In this document: piece by piece, positions 59,248 through 64,000 of the stretch
Position numbering within the stretch: position 1 is the stretch's first letter
Layout: each line of letters opens with the position of its first letter
Assembly (NCBI RefSeq): GCF_031755915.1
Contig: NC_083390.1
Span: forward strand, 20,817,501-20,881,500
Origin: Ziziphus jujuba
Lineage: Eukaryota; Streptophyta; Magnoliopsida; Rosales; Rhamnaceae
Reading direction: 5' to 3'
Length of the DNA stretch: 64,000 nucleotides
Made by a program: the position numbers and the translations under genes
The notes under the pieces: model-generated
What the model was told of the DNA's origin: nothing
The model's input: only the letters and a program-made list of their open reading frames with translations
Database searches by the model: none

Positions 59248-62200
59248 TGTAACACCCCGTCCCGAATCGCACCGGAATCCGTGCACGTTGACCGTTGACC
59301 GAAGGGGTCAAAGTTGACTTTTTGACTCGGTGGGAATTTCGAGTTGACCAGGGTACCGTGGCGAAGTGCATGACGCCCTGAGTTCGTAGACTAGTAGCAC
59401 GTCGAAAACGGAGCTACGGTTTGAAAGTTATGGGCAAAACAAGTTGAAGTGTAAACTGTCTAAAAGGTGCCGGGAGTTGACTTTTTCTTGTGATGTAATT
59501 GTGAGTTGACTCTTGTATGGTTGTAAAGTACTCGTCGATACGAGTTCACAGACTAGCGGCACGCTCAAAACGGACATCCGGTTAAAAAGTTATGGACGTT
59601 TGAAGTTTACCGGATACCGTATTATTTTAATATTTTTTTTTTTTGGGTCGGTGAACAGTGAAACGCCACGTGTCAGTTTCTGATTGGTCCACGTGGCATG
59701 AACAGTGTCATGCAGGGTTTTATTTGTTAAAACACTCGGGGAAGAGAGAGAAGAGAGAGAAAGAGAGAGAGGAGAGAGAAAGAGCCACCGCCGGCCACCG
59801 GATTTTGTCACTGTTCCGGCCGAGTTACTGTACACGCGCCGGACAGAAAGCTTGCCCACCTCATTTCCGGCAAAACCTCCAAATTTCACGGCGAACGGCC
59901 GCCGGACGCGCCCGGATCGGACGTCCGAAGTTTGGCGGCGATTTTTCCCCTCCACCGCCGGCCACCGCGAATCGGCACTATTCCGGCCTATAAACAGTAC
60001 ACGCGCCTGACAGCCTTGATCCTCTCCTCAAGTCCGGCCTACCCACCAAAAATCACGACCATCGGACCACCGACGCGCCGGGATCGGAGCGTTTTCCGGC
60101 GAGGGGTCGAAAATCTTCAAACGGTGATTTCTCCGCCGTCCGACCTCCGTTTTGCTCACCGTCGGTCCCGTTGGATTGCTCTCCTCACGATCTACAAATC
60201 TGCAAAATTTCACAGCAAACGGCCACCGTCGGAAATTACTGTTCCGGCGACGGTTGCCGGTGACGTGGCGGCCGCCGGAAAGTACTGTTCCGGCGAGTAC
60301 CCTGAAAATTCCGGCCAGCTCCAGTCCGCAGTGTTCGACCTCCTGAACCCAAATCCGACTTCCGTTTCCACCAATTCGCGACGGTTTGGGAGAATTGCGG
60401 AGCCGAAACCCGAAAAGCTTCCCGATAAAATTCCGACCCCGTCGGGTACGATCATCAGAAATTAAGACCGGATCTGTGATTAGCATCACTCGAGCTTCGA
60501 TTCGGTATATCATTCGTAAATTTTAGTTATCGTTTGGTGTTCGCTCCTCGGGTACCCATTTGGGGATTACCCGAATAAAATATTAATATTTGTGGTTTTG
60601 GTACTGTGGATGTTTTAGGTGCACGTGCAAGTAGCGGAGTCGATCCTGCGGAGGATCTTGATTGAGATACGTGCACAAGGTGAGTGACCCACCTTCAAAT
60701 TAATTTTGGGGAATTTAATTGATGAATATATTATGTGTGAATTAAATATTTGGAATTTAATTTCTATGTGCCAAATATTTATTGAATTTATTGTAGAATT
60801 ATTTATGAATTTATTGGATTTAAGAAAATGCGAATTCTACAATTTATGCCATGTGGAATTATTTTATGGTTTTGAGGATTTTGAAATTGGTGTGGTTTTA
60901 ATGGTAAATTGGGCACGATTTGATTTTCAAATATTTCAAGAAAAATATTTGGTTATATTGGTGATTTCAATTTTTATAAAATATGCCCATGGAATATTAT
61001 GAGATTTGATTATGATATTTCGAGAAATTATTTATGCTTGGAAAAAAAATGTGGATATTTGAATTGATGGATTTGGGAGTTGGTGGATTTGAAAATCATG
61101 GAATTTATGGTATGGATTATAAGGAAATTGTGGAGAATTTCCCGGTTCAAGCGGATGGATTATGCCCGCTATGTTTATGAAAAATGTGAAATTTGTTTTA
61201 TAATTTAAATTGTGGATTTTATGATTTTTAGATGCACCGTGCACGTACTGGTGTTCTGATTATGTGATATGGTATATGTGATATGGATATTGTGCACACG
61301 GATATGATTAGCGCGCAGGTGGGTGTGAGTAGCGCGCGGTTGATATTATGAGGGTGTCCTGTGGATGCCATCGGAGAGGGCGGCCACCCCCCTTTGGCCG
61401 GGACACCAGGTTAGCAGCGGCGCAGTGGGACGCCACGCGACCGTATGCCGGTTTCTTTCTATAACCTCCTGTCTGGCGGTACCTTGGGACGCTGGGTACT
61501 GTTGGCGCCACTGGTATATAGTGGGTGCATCAAATGATTTTCAGAACTGTGTTTTAAAAATAAAATGTTTGGAAACTGTATTGGAATTAAAAATATAATA
61601 TTACTGTTCTGGTATTTAATTGATGTCTTGGTTTTCGGGAAATATGAATAAAGGGTTTTGTGAAAATGTTTTAAAAGGGGAACCTTTCCAACTGAGAGAA
61701 TTGTAAGGGTTTTGAGAGACATTATTATTTCCAAATAATTATTATTTATATACTTATTACCGTGGTATGATAGTGTAGAGTAGTAGGGTCGCTCACTGAG
61801 ATGATTAGCATCTCACACTCTTAAATTCCGTTCCTCTAGGTACCAGGTTGTCGGTGTTCACTCGGAGCGGACTCGATCTTCCTCGCTGTATTTGTTCGTG
61901 CAGTACCTTGTTCTTCTTTTACTGCAGTTGTAATATTTCGTTCACTTTTGCTGTATTCTGTATTTTGTAGTACTTCATAAAGCTCTGTATACTGTATGGG
62001 ACACTTATGTATTTGTATTGCACTGGATTACTGTATTTTTATTTTGGAGTGCTGAAATTTGTGGAACCAGTTCGTCGTACTGTGGGAGGAATAAGGGAAC
62101 AATTATAGAAGTGTGTTTTCAGTGCAGGAAATTTTGTGGTAAGTCCATCCCTTAGGGGAGGTTCTGCCGGATCTTCCACAGAAGGGTCCGGTAGGGTTTC

Positions 62201-62256
62201 CCTGGGATCAGGGCTTGTCTAGGGTTCCGGTGGGAAACTTTGGACGGGTCCTGACA
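59248..62256 (+). mobile_element. Tekay LTR (copy 4), inverted relative to gag-pol
   Basis: 3009 bp, TGTAACACCCCGTCCCGAATCG ... GGACGGGTCCTGACA on the plus strand. It is the reverse complement of copy 3 with the same length and at least one difference, making a ~3-kb nearly perfect inverted repeat around a 4.9-kb spacer. Its U5 end abuts the right TTGCA target repeat. There is no Tekay internal sequence next to it. Confidence 0.9.
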
Positions 62257-62348
62257 TTGCATTCCTGACTACATTTCATACACACGCATACCACATAACG
62301 TGGCCTCATTGTCTGAATATAGCATCATGCGATTGATGGGAGTTCGTT

Positions 62349-63481
62349 TCAGTGGTGCTGTTGGTTGTTAGTGCTATCAAGAGGTACGGCGGCGGAGCAT
62401 GATCGGCTGGTGTGACCAACCTGTTTGCACCTCCCGCATCTATATTGATGACGCTCCTCTCCTTGAGATTGAATCCTCTTCTTTCTCGGTCTTCCTGACT
62501 GTTTGCCAATTTGAGGTGGAAGTACAACCTGGTTTATGACATCATCTGGAGCATGCCACTGACATTTATCTCCAAGTGGATATATGGTTTCCGAATATGC
62601 ATAGCGGAGTGAGTCAACTGAGTAATGCGTCGAGCAAAGGAAATATGGAGAAATATGTCGATGCTTACATGCTGCAATTGCATGGACACAAGGAAATCCA
62701 TCAATGTCAAATTCCTTGCATGAGCACGTCTTATTTTCTAAGTTAACAACTCCAACGAACATGCCATGGCCAACAACTTGAAACTCATATAAGTTCATTG
62801 GCATAACACGTAAGCCTCTGCCAATATTTGAGCGGTCCTGCATGATTTTTTCCAACCAATTAGTAACAGGAGTTTGTATTGCAGCAGCGTTAGTTCGACG
62901 TTCATACCACCACCTTTGCAAGACATCACGAATGTGATCTAGTAATGGCAAAACAGGTTTATCCCTAGCATCAATAAGCACAGAGTTCATGCTTTCTGCA
63001 ATGTTAGTTGTCATTATGTTGTATCTATTGCCCGGAAAATGTGATCTAGCCCATTTTGAAGGACTTGCATCCTTGAGATATTGTACAGCTTCAATACTAA
63101 CCCCTTCTAAAAGCTGCATGGCCTTATCAAAATCCTCAACAATATATGCTCTAGCTGCATCATTAAAAGTTGATATAATCGCGTTGACATTACCTTTAAA
63201 CTTCTTAGCACGTAAATTTGTACCAAGATGATATGTGCAGTGGCCATGGTGATTATTAGGGAAAACTGTACGTATTGCTTTTGCAATGCTCTTGTGTCTA
63301 TCCGATATAAAAGCTATATTCGGATCATCCCCAAATGCTTCTTTAAAGCTCTCAAAAACCATGTGTAAGCCGCATCCGTCTCCCCAGGGCCTATTCCATA
63401 AGCAAGTGGATAAATTTGATTGTTCTCATCCAAACATGATGCAATATATAACAAACCTCTATATCTATTCTTCAGTGTAGT
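62349..63481 (-). pseudogene. Mutator-like (MuDR/MULE) transposase, 3' part, frameshifted and LTR-interrupted
   Basis: From 63481 the minus strand reads TLKNRYRGLLYIASCLDENN...IYPLAYGIG, matching the MULE DDE core just after the first Asp block (DGTHLK-like). A one-base change in a T run near 63355-63362 shifts frame between YTWF and ESFKEAFGDD. The rest is open to 62349: IAFISDRHKSI (second Asp), HCTYHLGTNL, NIAESMNSVL, a SWIM zinc finger (CSCKEFDIDGFPCVHAIAAC), GRPRKKRI and a CCHC knuckle (CGRCKQVGHTSRSC). The N-terminal part lies beyond an LTR inserted at 63482, outside the window. It converges with the Ulp1-like gene, like mudrA and mudrB of maize MuDR. Confidence 0.85.
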
Positions 63482-64000
63482 TGTAACACCCCGTCCCAAA
63501 TCGCACCGGAATCCGTGCACATTGACCGAGGTTGACTGTTGACCGTTGACCAAAGGGGTCAAAAGTTGACTTTTTGACTCGGTGGGAATTTCGAGTTGAC
63601 TAGGGTACCGTGGCGAAGTGCACGATGCCACGAGTTCGTAGACTGGTAGCACGTCGAAAATGGAGCTACGGTTTGAAAGTTATGGACGAAACAAGTTGCG
63701 GTCCAAACTGTCCAAGGGGTGCCGGAGTTGACTTTTTGTTTATGGGGAATTGAGCTTTGACTCATGCATGGTTGTGAAGTGCTTGTCGATACGAGTTCAC
63801 AGACTAGCGGCACGCTCAAAACGGACATCCGGTTAAAAAGTTATGGACGTTTGAAGTTTACCGGATACCGTATTATTTTAATGTTTTTTTTTTTGGTCGG
63901 TGAACAGTGAAATGCCACGTGTCAGCTTCTGAGTGGTCCACGTGGCATGAACAGTGTCATGCAGGGTTTTAATTTTGAAAAACTCTCGGGGAAGAGAGAG
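63482..64000 (+). mobile_element. Tekay-family LTR (copy 5), cut by the window end
   Basis: Begins TGTAACACCCCGTCCC and follows copies 2-4 through GGTCAAAAGTTGACTTTTTGACTCGG, TCGTAGACT, GTTATGGACGTTTGAAG and CCACGTGGCATGAACAGTG. It differs from copies 3/4 by substitutions and a ~16-bp extra segment near 63525. It interrupts the transposase frame. The 5-mer before it is GTAGT; its other end is outside the window, so solo LTR versus full element cannot be decided. Confidence 0.85.

Larger units (their letters stand above)
51056..62261. mobile_element. 11.2-kb composite retroelement: TRIM + Tekay + inverted Tekay LTR, one shared 5-bp target duplication
   Basis: The element is 51061-62256, with TTGCA at 51056-51060 and 62257-62261. 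Order on the plus strand: TRIM LTR (minus-facing, 51061-51234), TRIM PPT and primer-binding site (51235-51301), Tekay LTR (minus, 51302-54310), Tekay PPT, gag-pol (minus, 58929-54355), primer-binding site (about 59057-59069), TRIM LTR (minus, 59071-59242), AATGC, Tekay LTR (plus, 59248-62256). Neither Tekay LTR has a target duplication of its own (51302: CCAAC/GCCTT; 59248: AATGC/TTGCA). Both outer ends are U5 ends. It sits inside the Mutator-like element, 88 bp downstream of the transposase stop. Confidence 0.85.

Overview
The window is nuclear DNA of a eudicot plant. It is AT-rich with many poly(A/T) and (TA)n tracts. It has intron-containing plant genes (SABATH methyltransferases, a RETICULATA-related remnant) and several layers of plant transposable elements: Ty3/gypsy Tekay chromovirus, TRIM, L1-type LINE with RNase H, hAT-type non-autonomous elements, and a Mutator-like element with a Ulp1-like gene. 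The Tekay LTR style would suit Rosales, but the species cannot be fixed from sequence alone. All calls come from reading the sequence; no alignment or database search was run.

Layout. 0-8.2 kb: two paralogues of an unrecognised small membrane protein (the first cut by the window edge), a broken RETICULATA-related gene between them, and several local tandem duplications carrying an orphan terminal exon. 8.2-11.4 kb: AT-rich sequence with no gene. 11.4-31 kb: a tandem cluster on the minus strand of three apparently intact three-exon SABATH methyltransferase genes (362, 359 and 360 codons) plus a fourth, wrecked copy. All three intact copies end exon 1 with Leu or Met where the family normally has the carboxylate-contacting Gln. 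A 1.13-kb hAT-like element with a perfect 8-bp target duplication lies between genes one and two.

31-41 kb: nested transposons that split the 5' flank of the fourth SABATH copy: a 5'-truncated LINE, itself split by a 1.49-kb hAT-like element with an 8-bp target duplication, then two opposite-facing solo Tekay LTRs, each with its own target duplication. 41-43.8 kb is the displaced SABATH flank. 44-45 kb holds a 149-bp duplication, a strong hairpin and GA repeats.

45-64 kb: a large Mutator-like element. A ten-exon DUF1985/Ulp1-like gene (plus) and a transposase gene (minus) converge on a 255-bp tandem array full of ACCGAC/GTCGGT palindromes. Both genes are broken: the Ulp1-like gene has a nonsense codon and its catalytic Cys is Tyr; the transposase has a frameshift and an LTR insertion. 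The array and the transposase are separated by an 11.2-kb retroelement composite.

The composite (51061-62256) is the most unusual object here. An intact 1524-codon Tekay gag-pol with its 3' LTR is embedded inside a TRIM element at the TRIM's tRNA primer-binding site. A second, almost identical 3009-bp Tekay LTR is attached in inverted orientation. The whole assembly is flanked by one 5-bp direct repeat, TTGCA, and both outer ends are U5 ends of LTRs.
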